A stretch of 64,000 nt of DNA from Mesorhabditis belari (GCA_958450365.1 CAUEEP010000915.1:62001-126000); one strand, 5' to 3'. Shown: positions 10,201 through 21,603, counted from the first letter of the stretch. A program made the numbers and translations. The notes: a model not told the origin generated them from the letters alone.

Positions 10201-11644
10201 TGTCCGCGCAGGCTTGAAGGCGTTTTAGGAAAGCACCAACGGTGGCAGAAAGGTAATCTGACATCGAGATCTGCCCACGGTAGCTATCGAGATCTGCAGA
10301 AAGGTAGCTGACATCGAGATCTGCCCATAGAATGCATCAACAGTGGCAGAAAGGTAGCTGACATTGCGGTCTGCCTACGCCTTCTGCAGAGATTTCTTCA
10401 AAGACTCAATTGTTTTATGGGTTTTTGAACACGCCTTTGGTTCTCCATACGGATCTTCGAGAAATCTTCAAAACATTGGCCATTTTTCGTTGTGAGCGAG
10501 CCCTATTGTAACGAAGTCGATCTCGCAAATTAATAATTAATTTCTTCAAATTAGCTTTGGTGACCGCGGTTAGTTTCGCTCCGTGTCCACTTCGGTCAGA
10601 ATTTATTTCTAGAGCTCGATAGCGTTTGATCGTATCGTAAACTGTTTGTCTAGGCACAATCAGCCGTCGAGAGATCTCCTTCGCCGAAACGTTCCTCTTG
10701 TGCAAAGCGATAATTGAAACCCGATGGATTGAAGCTTTCACCATTCTGGAAACAAAACTTATTTTACAGGAAAACAATAAAAAACAAGTCAAATAACTAA
10801 GAAAAGCATGAAATTATTTTAAAAAAGATTTCTTGCCGCTTTTGCAACGTGAAAGTGCGTGCGTTGCCTTGTGCGGGTAAATCTGCGCCATCATTTAATT
10901 GACTAAAGACTTTTAATCTAATAATTGTTTCTCAAACCACAAAAAATTATATTGAAGTAAAATTTATTCTAAACAACGCGAAAAGCTGACAAGGCTAAAA
11001 CTTTAGAAGGGAGTTTATGTTACATCCAAACGATCTATTCAATCCTTTCAAGCCGTTATTTAGGTAGTGTTCTTCTCAATTCTAAAAAGCACACTTTTAT
11101 TGAAAACGCCAAAAATTTTTAAGCAACCAGCTGATTAACTTAAAATCTTCCAAGGGAACACTCTAATTCAGGTGCCCCCACCGCCTACAGTAATAAAAGG
11201 TCGTCGAATCGACGGTGGGCCGCATATGATGCAGTTGAGTTTGGACGGTCGAAGACTTTACGTAACGATGACCTTATTTAGGTGGATTTATTCAAATATA
11301 TCTTCATTTTCAAATTGTCTGCCTAAATCTAATCGTAGCATCAAATTAAAACAATAAGCTTAAGGTCATGGGATCAACAATTTTACCCGGATCTCAAAAA
11401 GACAGGTGGAGCCATGCTGTTGATTGATGTGAATCCCGATGGTGGAATGAAACTCAACGAGGATTTTCTGGTTCATTTTGGAGAGGTGAATGCATTATGA
11501 GAAATTTTAAGTTCAGAAAATCATCTTTTTTTTTTATTTTATTGGAAAACCTAATCATCTCAATTATAGCTTGATGGTGGTCCGTATTTGGGACATGAAA
11601 TGAGATACCCGGGCGGTGATTGCACTTCCGATATTTGGATTTAA
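7239..11644 (+). CDS. Selenium-binding protein / methanethiol oxidase (SELENBP1 family)
   Basis: Fifteen phased exons give about 489 aa: 7239-7298, 7804-7911, 7962-8059, 8253-8337, 8375-8492, 8532-8622, 8722-8813, 8976-9073, 9423-9512, 9554-9732, 9776-9860, 9958-10017, 11172-11281, 11365-11485 and 11570-11644. Family hallmarks run the full length: start [18 protein letters not shown], then [50 protein letters not shown] and the C-terminus [13 protein letters not shown]. Known of the family: a cytosolic beta-propeller that oxidises methanethiol to H2S, H2O2 and formaldehyde. The length is close to that of other animal members; exon 10 carries an extra stretch of about 20 residues ([13 protein letters not shown]). 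Oddities: the acceptor of exon 11 reads CG instead of AG; the exon 7 donor region is tandemly tripled; intron 12 holds a transposon remnant; the last exon is partly duplicated downstream. Confidence 0.88.
7319..7772 (+). repeat. Direct repeat of about 55 bp inside intron 1 of the selenium-binding gene
   Basis: AATTTACAATCATATTTAAC and the following CTCAAATCCTATATTGTACC occur at 7334-7375 and again at 7728-7764. They are separated by about 390 bp of intron. No terminal inverted repeats were seen, so this is probably a local duplication. Confidence 0.6.
8787..8933 (+). repeat. 49-bp tandem triplication spanning an exon-intron junction
   Basis: Three units (8787-8835, 8836-8884, 8885-8933) each contain the end of exon 7 and its splice donor CTGAAG/GTAGAGAT. 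Only the first donor keeps the reading frame: reading on from the first unit meets TGA in the second. Confidence 0.85.
10055..10895 (-). mobile_element. Internally deleted Tc1/mariner element in intron 12 of the selenium-binding gene
   Basis: The ends CAGGGTGACGCAGAATTACC and its inverse (CCTTGTGCGGGTAA...) are flanked by TA. A minus-strand frame (10415 to about 10750) starting [18 protein letters not shown] encodes a paired-type helix-turn-helix DNA-binding region ([20 protein letters not shown], later RRSVW). No catalytic domain follows, so it is a non-autonomous derivative. About 130 bp near 10242-10375 consists of imperfect tandem copies of a motif containing GCAGAAAGGTAGCTGACAT. Confidence 0.75.
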
Positions 11645-11853
11645 TATTTTTATTAATAAACATAAAACCTAAAGAAGTCTGAAATTAAAATACCTAAAAA
11701 TATAACAATCTCTAAGTCAAAAATAACAAATATTAACATTATAATAAAAAAAATGAATACTAAAAGAATTTTGAATTTTACCAATACTAATAAAACCACT
11801 TTCAAAAGCATTAATTTTCCTTTTAGTTGATTCTTTAACACTTAAAAAGCACT

Positions 11854-11939
11854 GTCCGTATTTGGGACATGAAATGCGATACCCGGGCGGTGATTGCACT
11901 TCCGACATTTGGATTTAATGTTTTTATTAATAAACATCT
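11854..11939 (+). pseudogene. Duplicated 3' end of the last selenium-binding exon
   Basis: 86 bp nearly identical to 11580-11665. It includes the codons for [19 protein letters not shown], the stop and the start of the 3' UTR (ATTAATAAACAT). It lies 188 bp downstream of the genuine end and has no acceptor of its own directly upstream. It is a tandem partial duplication, not a separate gene. Confidence 0.85.
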
Positions 11940-12039
11940 AATTTCGAACTGCAATTTTTGTTTTGTTCGCTTCTTTACCCTCTCACTTTCGATATAAATT
12001 TTAGCGTTAAGTATTAAAGTGGATTGAAATATGTTTATC

Positions 12040-12424
12040 CAGAGTGGCGCACAATTACCCGCACTCAGTTCAGATTCTCCAGGTTAGCGAAGAGTCAACC
12101 AATCGACCTAATCCCTTTTTTTATTATCAAATTGAATATTTCTCTTGCAAATGTGGTTTCTGGATTTGACCAGAAAAGTTTCTAAACTTTTGCTAGCGCG
12201 CTGCAAAGTTGCGACAAGCGTTTCCTGTGGCGGAATCGTGATTTTCTGCTTTTTGTAACTAGTTCAATGCCTCAATATCAAAGAAAACCAGCTTCATTTA
12301 CTCCTTTTTACTTATGATTTCGAAAATCTAGCTCATTTTTACTAGAAAACAATGAATTTCGATTAGGAATCAAAGTTCAAAATATGAATTTGAACTGAGT
12401 GCGGGGTAATTGTGCGCCACCCTG
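12040..12424. repeat. Tc1/mariner-type MITE
   Basis: The left end CAGAGTGGCGCACAATTACC and right end GGTAATTGTGCGCCACCCTG are inverted repeats extending into CGCACTCAGTTCA. TA flanks the right end. It carries no coding frame. The ends resemble those of the element at 10055-10895 (GGTGACGCAGAATTACCCGC), so the two are probably related. Confidence 0.8.
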
Positions 12425-13222
12425 TACTTTATTTTTAGAATTAGATTCAAAAAGAACAGTTATTTTTGCGACGACGCGCTTGAAGACACAGAGATCACCA
12501 TTTTTTGTGATTTTTTTCTCACCAAGCAGCACCACGTATGACAAACTGAAACTGAAGCTACTAGTAGCTGGAGAATTCTCACCAAGTCATCAGGGTACAC
12601 AGTTGTAGAAGCGCTGTGTAGACGATGAACTGCGCGAACGAGGCCAGATTTGCGTAATCGACCCAGTCAACGATCGACTGGGTGAGGTTTAGCGATAAGC
12701 CGGTCACAAGGTTGCACCAAATAGCTTCTGATGTAAACATGACATTTATATTCTGCAGAGTCATAGTCATACATCTCAGTACATTTCTCAACTATCGGCA
12801 CCTGCCACACTGCCTGAGATAGGAGATCAGATTTTGGTAATTTTCGTTTGTAAGAAAAATTTGTGGAAAAGGAAAGAACAAGTTTGGCTATTTTTTTTGC
12901 TCAAATTTTCATGTCAATGTCAGAACTCTTGCATTTCTTTCGGCAAAAGAAAAGATAACCGAAAAGAGGTGCCAAAAAAGGTGCCTGTTCATGTAAAAAA
13001 CACCTAGAAAGTCATAAATCTTTGGGTACACCTGGTGGAAAGGAACACAAATGTGTCTCTCAAAACAATTTACCCATTCAAGTTTATTCATAAACAGATT
13101 TTTGTGAGCACTTGTAAAGTTCAAACACTTAGATTTCTTTTGAAATTATTCAGATTCACTATTCACTTTGAATCGAAAATCTGTTTTTCGACTCTTTCGG
13201 TTCATCTGTAAACAGTTTCTTT
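12425..13222. other. Region upstream of the Ig-kinase gene
   Basis: A minus-strand stretch at about 12590-12815 has an acceptor-like CTATCTCAG followed by open sequence containing EKCTEMYDYDSAEYKC in one frame. It then stops, and no partner exons were found. Otherwise AT-rich, presumably holding the promoter and 5' UTR of the gene starting at 13223. Confidence 0.3.
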
Positions 13223-16200
13223 ATGAAATCGTCTATACTTGCTAGCCTCTTCATTTTTCAAAAACTCTATGGGCTTGATTTTGAGCCAGCTGATGAAAGT
13301 GAGGTGCTCTGGGATCAGCAATGGAACTCAAGGTTAGAAAGTTTTGTGTTTAATTAATATATGCTTTCTTGAAACTTCAGTTAGAAGTGATTTTTGGCTC
13401 TTGTCGAGAATTCAGGCATCTAGAAAGATTCGAAGACTTTAGAACCGATCGTTTCACTTTGAAAACTCATAATTTCTCACAGAGTTGAGATTTTCTTTTA
13501 CAAATTATGTAGAAAAATTATTAGGACAGTTTGGCTTCATAATAAATTCTATTTAGAGTTTGATTGGACCAGCCCAGAGAAAATAACAGGCGCTCAGAGC
13601 CAGTATCTCGTTCGGTCTTTTCCCAACTCCTCCTTTATTTCCTCAGTTGTTCAATCAGTTTTCATCCTGAAGCCTGATACAGTCCTCCACAATGTTGCTT
13701 TAGAAGAAAGTTACCAATCTTCAAGTCCTAATCCTTATTCAAGAGTCATCTAAACCTTCAACAGCCAAGTCAGTAAAATTAATAAACGCACCATACTTTA
13801 GCTATATCCAAAAGGAGATTGGACAAAACTTGAGTCTACAATGTGCCAAAACTCGAAGGTTTGCTGAGTGAATTGCTGATGAATTTAAGATATTTTAACG
13901 GATTCCTAACCTTCTAGGCAACTTGTACCAAGAAACATAATTTTTAAAACTAGTTGGAGCATCTTCGTATTGTCGACTAATACAAATCTCGATGGTTTCG
14001 ACTCTTCAGATTTTAATGACCGAATGGAAATAAAGCCCTACCAAGAGGTATTCACAAGTTATAATTTACAGGGTGGCTGAAAATTACGTGCTCGCAGCAT
14101 CTGGCAAAGTTGTAAACAATGTATTGGGTTGGTGAACTGCGGGACCTTGAACTAAAATTTATTCAACATAAAGCCATGAATTCATTCCAAATAATTTCCA
14201 TTATTATTGACGACTTCTGCCCATTTTACAGGCAATTTGCGGATTCCTCTTTCGTAGTAGGATTTTGGTTTGCGTGTGAGACAGGTGTGAGACTCAAAAA
14301 TGGAGGACTGGAGAAGTTCCAGTTTGAGCACTTTCTTCAAAAGAAACCCATTTTGGTGTCAATAGAAAAGTTGTAGAGAATCAAAAATTAGGCTTATAGC
14401 CAAATTTTCAATAGCAATAGCCCGCAGTTTATGACAATAGCCCGCAGTTTTCAATTCACCAACCCAATATAAAGCATTACTATTCATCTTTTTGTGTTTT
14501 AATATTCTTTTTATCGTTGTCTATTAATTTTTCGTTAAAAAAGTTGTTTTCTAGGTCATGACAAAGACGTGTGCTAGTCGGGGCGCAATTACACAGCTTG
14601 CAACAAGCGGCATGAAGAACTCGTCGATCGCATCGAGGCTTGGGGTCGCTCTGAGGATCTTCCAGAAGATCGTAAAGTAATGGAAAGAGGAGGAACATGT
14701 TTAGTCCAAGTCCGGACGAGGACGAAAGAGGACTGTTAACACCCGAAAGATCATCAAAGAATGAAATAATCCAAGATGAGCTCGGACTTCGAAGTTATCG
14801 ATTGTTAAATGGACAAGTGCTCACCGATCAAGCCAAGCAAAGCCGAAAGGAGAAATGCACGAAATTGTGAGCTCAAGGTGCGGCGCATTAATGATGTTCT
14901 TTGGTCGGATGAGAAGATTTTCACCTTGGAAGTGGCTAAAAATTCCCAAAATCACCGTCAACTTCTCAGTCCAGCTCTCAAGAGCACTCGCAAACGAAAA
15001 GTCGCTACAAAAAGCCTGTTTCCAAAAAGTTTGATGGTTTGCGGTGGAATCAGTGCTTCGGGCAAGACCCCGTTGGTTTATATCGATAAAAATGTGAAGA
15101 TTAACGCAAAAGTCTATCAAAAAAGGAGATTCTCGAGAAAGCTGTGGTGCCCTGGAAAAGGAGCCATCCCAATTTGACCTTTCAACAAGATTGGGCGCCA
15201 GCCCACAGAGCCAAAACAACAATTCGCTTTCTCGAAACCAAAATTGGCTCTTTTTTGATGAAGCATCAATGGCCTGCAAACATCCCGGATCTCAACAGCC
15301 CGTTGGACTTTTCGGTTTGGGGTTTTATGGAAGAACAATTGAGAAATAGGAAAATCAACAATTTGAATGATTTGCGTAGAGAATTGATCAAAATCTGGAA
15401 CGATTTAGATGCAAATTATCTCCGCCGCACCGTCGATTCTGTAAAGAAGCGAATTGAAGCCTTTATCAAAGCGGATGGAGACCACTTTGAAAATTTCTTG
15501 TAATTATTAAATGTTTTTGTTACAACTATTATATAAATAAATATTTTTACATGTTCTTTGCAAGAAAATTAAATTATGGCGTTTTCTTTGACACACTTAA
15601 TTTTCAGCCACCCTGTGAAGCTAAATAGTTTAGGGTTCAATATTGCATATGCGTGATGTCAAGAGCACTGATACGGGAATGTACGGTTGTGCTGGTGATC
15701 GACTCGGGGAAGAAATTTATGTTTATGTTAAAGGTAGATCGGTGTAAAAATCGACAGGTAATAATTTTAAAATTCAACAAAAACTCTGATTTCTGAGCAC
15801 TCGGAAATTGCTAAATTAAATTAACTTGTTTTCAAGCAATGTAAAGAGAGTCTAGATTCAAAGGGTTGTTCTTGTATGTAAAATTATGATTCCCGGTGCT
15901 GAAACTTTGTTGAAAAACGAAGGTGTCGTGACTGCTCTTCGAATCGGAGTCGATGGCATCGATGTGATTATTCCATTTCGAGTCACAAAGCCAATCAAAA
16001 GTAAAAGTTTCAATCATCAAAATCTAAAAACTCTCTAGGAGAAGACATTAAGCTGTTTGTCGATGATGAAGAGTGGATCGAATTTTGTTGGAATGAGCAT
16101 AGTGTGTGGGTTTTCTTTGGGAAGAATTAAGCCATTTCAGTCAGTCATAGTCAACTTTTGTTAGAATCCCCACAGTAAGTCGAACTTTTGTTTAAACAAA

Positions 16201-19200
16201 GTTGCACACTTTTTATTTCTTTATGAGTTACTAACGAAAATAGATGTTCAGACAACTTTTAGAATTTTAGAGATTGGCTGAAACGCGGGGTGGTTGTCAG
16301 TGGATCGGCTCCGTCGTTCAATTGCTCTCCCATATGGCATTTCTATGACTCTAGGTCGTAATTTGCATAGTAAAATGTATTTTCGCAGTTGAAATACTAT
16401 TCAAAACTCTTGAAAATCGATTTTGTTTCCATTCTAGTACTGCAAAACAAAGTTGCTTTGTTTTCATGAGCTTTTTAGGTAGATTTTGGTACATCTGAAA
16501 TTGAATATGGGATCCGATAAATTTATCTCTAATAATTATCTTTTTCTAAAACTTTGAATAAGGCAAACATTTTGTAATTTTAGTCTCGGCTTCAACTTGT
16601 CTCCACTCGCTGATCGACTCGTTTGGAGCCAGTTTAACAATCGGCGATTTCGCTGTCAATACAAAAATGAAACAACTGACCTTTTCATTCAGGTAGATAA
16701 ATTTGGAAATTAATGTATTTCAAGTTGCAGGCTGCCCAAATCATCAACATCTACAATGGTATTAGCATCTTTCTCAGATCTTTGTTCTCAGAAAATTTGA
16801 AGTATAGGTATTCGTTTTACGGCGAATTGCACTATGGAAAGTCATCCACCTTTATTTTTTGAAGCCAAGAAGTACGAGTTTAAACTCAAATGTCCGGAAT
16901 GTGATCCAAGCAAAGATGGTGTAAGTTTATTGAATTGTTCACAAACCCTTAAGACAAATTTTAAAATTAGCCTGCAATCGATCATCTGATTGGAAGATTG
17001 GAAGATTTTAAAGTCATGGAAAATGTGGAAGAATTTTGGAAATCAGCAAAGCGAGATCATTCACAGTTCTGCAATTGGTGAGAAGTGATTTAGATCTCAA
17101 TGTTTAGAGATGAGTATTAGGATTGAGCAGTTGATCAATGGAGACGATTTTCGTTTAAGAACTCCGTCTCTCTTCGAAATTCCTCCAGGAAAAACCTCGA
17201 CACAAGAAATTCGAAATTCATGGGTAAAAAGACAACTACAACTAAATAAAATTATTAGCACTATAGTTAATAGTATACCCATATTCATGGGTCTTTTTGG
17301 GTTGGGCAGTCGGGCCAGTTCATGTCTGACCGACCCGAAAAGGTCAAATTTCGGATCAACCCGATAAGTCATTTGTCTGATTCGATTACTTGAGTTCTAC
17401 TATCCTCAATTATTGAAATGAAGCAATTTTCAAATTTAGTTCACTGGACCGCGAATTGTGATAATTGTTATTCTATTGCTTCTTCTCTTCTCTATTTTCG
17501 TTTTTGTGGTCTTTCGGCTGAAAAAGAAAAGAGCCCCAGTGAGACAAGAGAGCATTGAGCTTCTCCCAAATCCAAACTCATTTGAACAAATTCTAATCGC
17601 TGGTGGAGCTTATGGAAACGTACTTGAATTGGTCGGACACACGCCGTGAGTGCTCAAAATTTACACCCAGAAAAGAATTTCTAGACCGGCTGTGATAAAA
17701 TACTTACACTCGATGTCCGATCGACATCAAATCGCCTTTCGAAAAGAATTCGAAATATTGATGAAGTTAAATCATAAAAATGTTGTCAGTCAAATAAGAA
17801 TGGAGACAAGAGACGGGTCGAACCAATTTGGAATCATCATGGAATTTTGCCAACGAGGAAGTCTGAGAGATCGTGGGGTTGATTTGAAATGAAACTTAGC
17901 AAGAATCTTCCAGTTTTGTTCAATCCGGAAATAATTTACACGATGAGAACGGTGATTACTTGGGGAGAGCAACTGTTCGATGCTCTTGATCACATGTTTT
18001 TAAGGCACAAAATCATCCATCGGGATATCAAGCCAGAAAAGTGATCATTATAGTTTATCATACAATAATTTCTTCAGCATTTTTGTCACATTGGGTTTTG
18101 TCTTGAAATTTGGCGACTTTGGACTTGCAAAGTATATCGAACAAACTTGCACTGGGACAGCAATGGGCACTCAACGCTATATGAGTCCTTTACAATCTGG
18201 CAAGAGTCAAGAACTTCCAGTTAGTGAAAAAGAGCCTTTGAACCAAAGCTTTGTAGTTAAAGATAGATAGATAAAAAACTATTAGGAGAGTTTATGATCC
18301 TTAACTTTTTCAGGATTCACACCGAAACGACGTGTACAGTTTGGGACTTGTTTTTTGGGAAATCGTTGAGAGAAAGTTTGACAATGGAAAAATAATTGAA
18401 TTTGAATGCTAGACTTGTGTTCTCCGAATATGGCAGTCATGGAAGTTTCAGTCGGGAGCGTTTCATTTCCGATATCATACACAAAGAAATCGAGAAGCTT
18501 ATCTCTGCAAACTGTCAGCCAGAAGTGCAAAGAATCATTGAAAAGTAAGAAATATTATCTTGAGTAGAACTGCTTTGCAGGGTGTTCATAAACTTAAAAC
18601 AATCTTAAAACAACTGCTTGCTTCATTGATCGAAAAAGGTGATGATCTTTTAGAGAAACATAAAAACGGAGTGTCGAATGAGGGAGAAGTTTTGAGTCCA
18701 ATCCTTCAAATTTCTAGAAGGATGTCGCTGTCAAAGTCTGCTTTTTGACTGCGTGTCGAAAGTTGTGAGCGCAGCAATGATCTCAAAACTTTAAGAATTG
18801 ATCAAAACATTCCCATATTTTTCACCATGCTTAAGTAAGACAAATCAAACATTTCAGTTAGTGGTTATCTTATTCAATTCGAGCCTCTATATCACGCAGC
18901 ATTGAACTTTTGGTTGACCATCCTTAAGACTTTTGAAAATTTTATTGCATAGGCCAAATCAAAAAATATTTTTGTGGGAACCCATATAAAACATTGTGTC
19001 AGTCAACAGAAATGACTACATGATCTTAGTGTTAACTTTATTGAAATGATGAGCAATATAAAGATCAAATTTCTAACCTAACAAACTATGATAAAACAAT
19101 AAGACCCAGTCGGATGATTCAAATCTAAGACAGACAAACGAGCTTAAAACACGGCAAGCTATTTCATTTGGTCTGATTAAGGTTTGATTTTCTAAAGATT

Positions 19201-19733
19201 GGAAAATCTGATTGTGTTTCTGATTGAGTATTTGCTATGAATGTGTGAAATAGTACCTGGCAACCCTTAAACTCAATGAGTATTGGCAAATTCCTTAGCC
19301 GGCCAGTCAGTTACAAATTTCCAAGTTTTCATCTAAGATTTTTATCGAGTTCTACTTGAACTATAAGCAGTTGATCAGTTCTGAATAAGCAATATGTAAA
19401 TGCCTAATATTTTATGTCTTCGCTAAAGTTTCTCATTTGCAGATGTGCCAAATTTGAGCTTGACAAGAGACCAAATGCCAGAGAGATTCTCGAGATGATC
19501 TTATTGATCATTCAAGTGAGACACGAGTGTAGATTTCAAGCAAAAACTTCTAGAATGATCGATTTATCGCGGATTTGGAACTTTTGCCAATAGAGGAAAA
19601 CCAACAGAAGATAATTTTTCGCCCAATCGGCTTCGATGGAACGAGAAATCGGGAATCGATCGAAGTGATCACGACAAAATTCGATGATCTTCTTCCGCAT
19701 CACGCAAACAACGAAAACGAAGAAGTTGACTAG
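13223..19733 (+). CDS. Single-pass membrane protein: Ig-like ectodomain plus PEK/eIF2-alpha-kinase-like domain
   Basis: A phased model of 21 exons (about 823 aa): 13223-13340, 13557-13744, 13802-13842, 13918-14047, 15634-15741, 15856-16000, 16039-16105, 16271-16354, 16584-16692, 16731-16758, 16808-16920, 16971-17077, 17115-17223, 17440-17645, 17685-17877, 17904-18040, 18078-18219, 18314-18375, 18413-18544, 19443-19515 and 19554-19733. It starts with a signal-peptide-like segment (KSSILASLFIFQKLYG). The ectodomain has an Ig strand F motif (DVKSTDTGMYGCAGD) and later cysteines in Ig-like settings (EFCWNE, RFRCQY). The TM is IVIIVILLLLFSIFVFVVF, followed by RLKKKR. The kinase shows a degenerate Gly loop (AGGAYGNV), AVIK lysine, HRDIKPEN, GDFGLAKYI, GTQRYMSPLQ and NDVYSLGLVFWEI. 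HRDIKPEN and the MSP region point to the Ser/Thr PEK/PKR group, not tyrosine kinases. Oddities: the 17878-17903 intron would be only 26 bp, and a transposon fills intron 4. Confidence 0.75.
14069..15615 (+). mobile_element. Tc1/mariner superfamily element (maT-like) with dead transposase, in a kinase-gene intron
   Basis: The ends CAGGGTGGCTGAAAATTA and TAATTTTCAGCCACCCTG are inverted repeats, with TA on the left. Transposase pieces on the plus strand: an HTH N-terminus from 14558 (MTKTCASRGAITQLATSG), DVLWSDEKIF at about 14893-14923, then FQQDWAPAHRA and DLNSPLDFSVW in the frame 15144-15503 with a normal C-terminus. At least two frameshifts separate these pieces, so it is inactive. The D, D, D pattern suggests a DD37D-like family (inference). 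A mariner MITE is nested at 14124-14467. Related deleted copies lie at 30.95-31.9 kb. Confidence 0.8.
14124..14467. mobile_element. Deleted mariner nested inside another transposon
   Basis: 344 bp with ends TTGGGTTGGTGAA and TTCACCAACCCAA, flanked by TA on both sides. It shares long internal stretches with the mariner remnant at 50149-50675 (for example GACGACTTCTGCCCATTTTA), which retains part of the transposase. It is therefore an internal-deletion derivative of that family. Confidence 0.85.
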
Positions 19734-20330
19734 CAAGTTGACACCAATCGAACTAGCATTTCATTTTTTTCCATAAAGTTCAAAAATAAAATTTTGCTAT
19801 GTTTATCAAATAATTATTCTAATTTTACTAATTTTACTAAGTTTTCGTGGCACTAATTGTCGAAATTTTCTCCTTTTCTGGCCAAGTTTCTTTGCATTTT
19901 TGGAGAAAAATTATCGAAGTGACACTGAATTTGGAAATTGAAATGATAACAAGCCAAAATCTCACCTAGAAACAAAGCAAATGCAAAAAATTTGTATAAA
20001 TACGAGAAAATATTGATAGACATTGTTGATATGCTGCATGGGCCAGAAAAAAGATTGACCAGTATAGAAAATAGTCGAAGAAAGGGTACTTGTGGAGTAT
20101 CCGGGGGGGATTTTTCAATATCCGAGGTGGTAAAATTTTATATACGGTAAAAACTACCCCTTTTAAAAATATCCAGCCGCTTAAGTTATTTGGTGGCAAA
20201 TTCCCTTCAAATGTAAAGATATTCAATTTATTCGAGGTGATTACTTGATTACGTGATTCGAGGTGATACTCGATCAAAAACGTAACTTCTACAAAATTTT
20301 TTTATGTCATTATTAGAAATGTTGATACTA

Positions 20331-20462
20331 TCCTAGTTGGCGGGTCACTTTTTTTTCTTCAAAACCATTTTTTGGGGTAGTTTTATGTGTTGATGTGGGT
20401 CCGGCAGATGCCCAACCCACATGTGGTTTTGAAGAAAAAAGTGGTCCCCCAACTAGGATACA
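20331..20462. repeat. Inverted repeat just upstream of the Merlin-like transposase
   Basis: TCCTAGTTGG followed by CACTTTTTTTTCTTCAAAAC at 20331-20367 is mirrored at about 20423-20460 (GTTTTGAAGAAAAAAGTGG, CCCAACTAGGA). A related half-copy lies in intron 8 of the selenium-binding gene near 9129-9195 (CACTTTTTCTTCAAAGCC, GTAGTTTTATGTGT). Confidence 0.65.
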
Positions 20463-20478
20463 TCAAAAGTTTTTTTTC

Positions 20479-21409
20479 AGAATGCGATATTCTGAAGTGA
20501 GCGCACTTTCCGAGCGTGATGCGATTGATATTTTTGTTCAAGCAGGAATCCTTGCAGCACCGGCATGTGGATGTGGTCGTAAAATAAAGATTTCGCAGTA
20601 AGGAGAAGGATGTCTATCGTTGGGAGTGTGACAAGTGTACCCGTGAACGAGCCAAAGGAAATAGAGCAACAAAAGGCATGAGAGTAAACAATTTTTTTTC
20701 GCTTTCACACCGCCCATTCCACGATCTGGTCAAATTTTTGTCAATTTGGAGCTCTGGACATCACTCGATCGATTTTCTCAAAGACAAATTGGAATGGGTC
20801 AATAACACAACGGTTGATTGAAATTAGTATATGCGCCAAGTATGCGCTTGGATTGTATCAAGAAAGCAGCAAGGACAAATTGGAGGCCCTGGACTCACGG
20901 TTGAAATTGATGAGACGCTAATTGCAAAGAGAAAAAACCACAAAGGGAGAATCGTACCAGAAAAGTGGGTATTTGGCGGTATATATCGTGAAACGAAATC
21001 ATATTTTGCCGTCATTGCGCCTGATCGATCCTCGGAAACTCTCATTAGAGAAATCCATCGCTTTATTGCGCCAGGTTCTCGTATTCTTTCCGATGGATGG
21101 AAAGCATACCGTTCTTTGGCGAACGACAAACAATACACTTGGGGATGGGTAAATCATAGCGTGAATTTTTTGGATCCGAAAGATGCGACTATCCATACGC
21201 AAACAATAGAACGCTTCTGGCGACCTTTCAAAGATAGCAATCGATTTCGTCATGGAACCCACGAACACATGATTGAGTCATGGATTGCTGAAGGACTCTG
21301 GCGCCTTAGTTTGCCCAAAGGCGCGGACGCATTTGAGCAAATTCTCAAGGATATTGCTTGTTTCTGGCCTCCTGGCCTAGAAGTAAATTCGATAGATTTT
21401 TACAAGTAG
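20479..21409 (+). pseudogene. Merlin / ISXO2-like (IS1016-type) transposase, disrupted
   Basis: The C-terminal 192 codons (20831-21409) carry the DDE core: VEIDETLIAKRK (first D), ILSDGWKAYRS (second D) and TQTIERFWRPFK (E). Upstream, the N-terminus is split over other frames. One piece ends ACGCGRKIKISQ at 20601; the next continues KDVYRWECDKCTRERA, so the two halves of a CxC/CxxC zinc-ribbon-like region are out of frame. A stop (TGA) follows before the core frame starts. Known of the family: such eukaryotic transposases belong to the Merlin superfamily, related to bacterial IS1016/ISXO2. The copy is dead unless an unrecognised intron rescues it. Confidence 0.8.
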
Positions 21410-21603
21410 TATTCATTGTCACTGTTACAAATAGTCACTGTTGTACTTCACATATTTATTTAATTATTACGCCAAAAAGCGCTTAAAATGCTTAAAACTT
21501 TGCCCATTGATAAGATTTTTTAAATCGTAGAACAGATCTGAGGAATCTTTGAAGATTTCTACCATTAGAAACCTTTTACCAGTCCATCAATTTCATCCGG
21601 TCA

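Noticed and set aside
14821..15338. Minus-strand frames of 152 and 73 codons
   Set aside because: They overlap the plus-strand transposase with clear DDE motifs; shadows.
15144..15503. Functional transposase in the kinase intron
   Set aside because: The frame is only the C-terminal third; the N-terminal and middle parts are in other frames, so the element is dead.
17110..17367. Separate small gene starting MSIRIEQLINGDDF
   Set aside because: The sequence fits as an internal exon of the kinase gene (17115-17223, phases match), and the downstream part is intron.
13223..19733. Receptor tyrosine kinase
   Set aside because: The catalytic loop is HRDIKPEN and the activation segment GTQRYMSP; tyrosine kinases have HRDLAARN-type loops and WMAPE-type motifs.
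20831..21409. Bacterial contamination because of the ISXO2-like transposase
   Set aside because: This superfamily is common in nematodes as Merlin-type transposons, and the flanking sequence is continuous with nematode repeats and exons.
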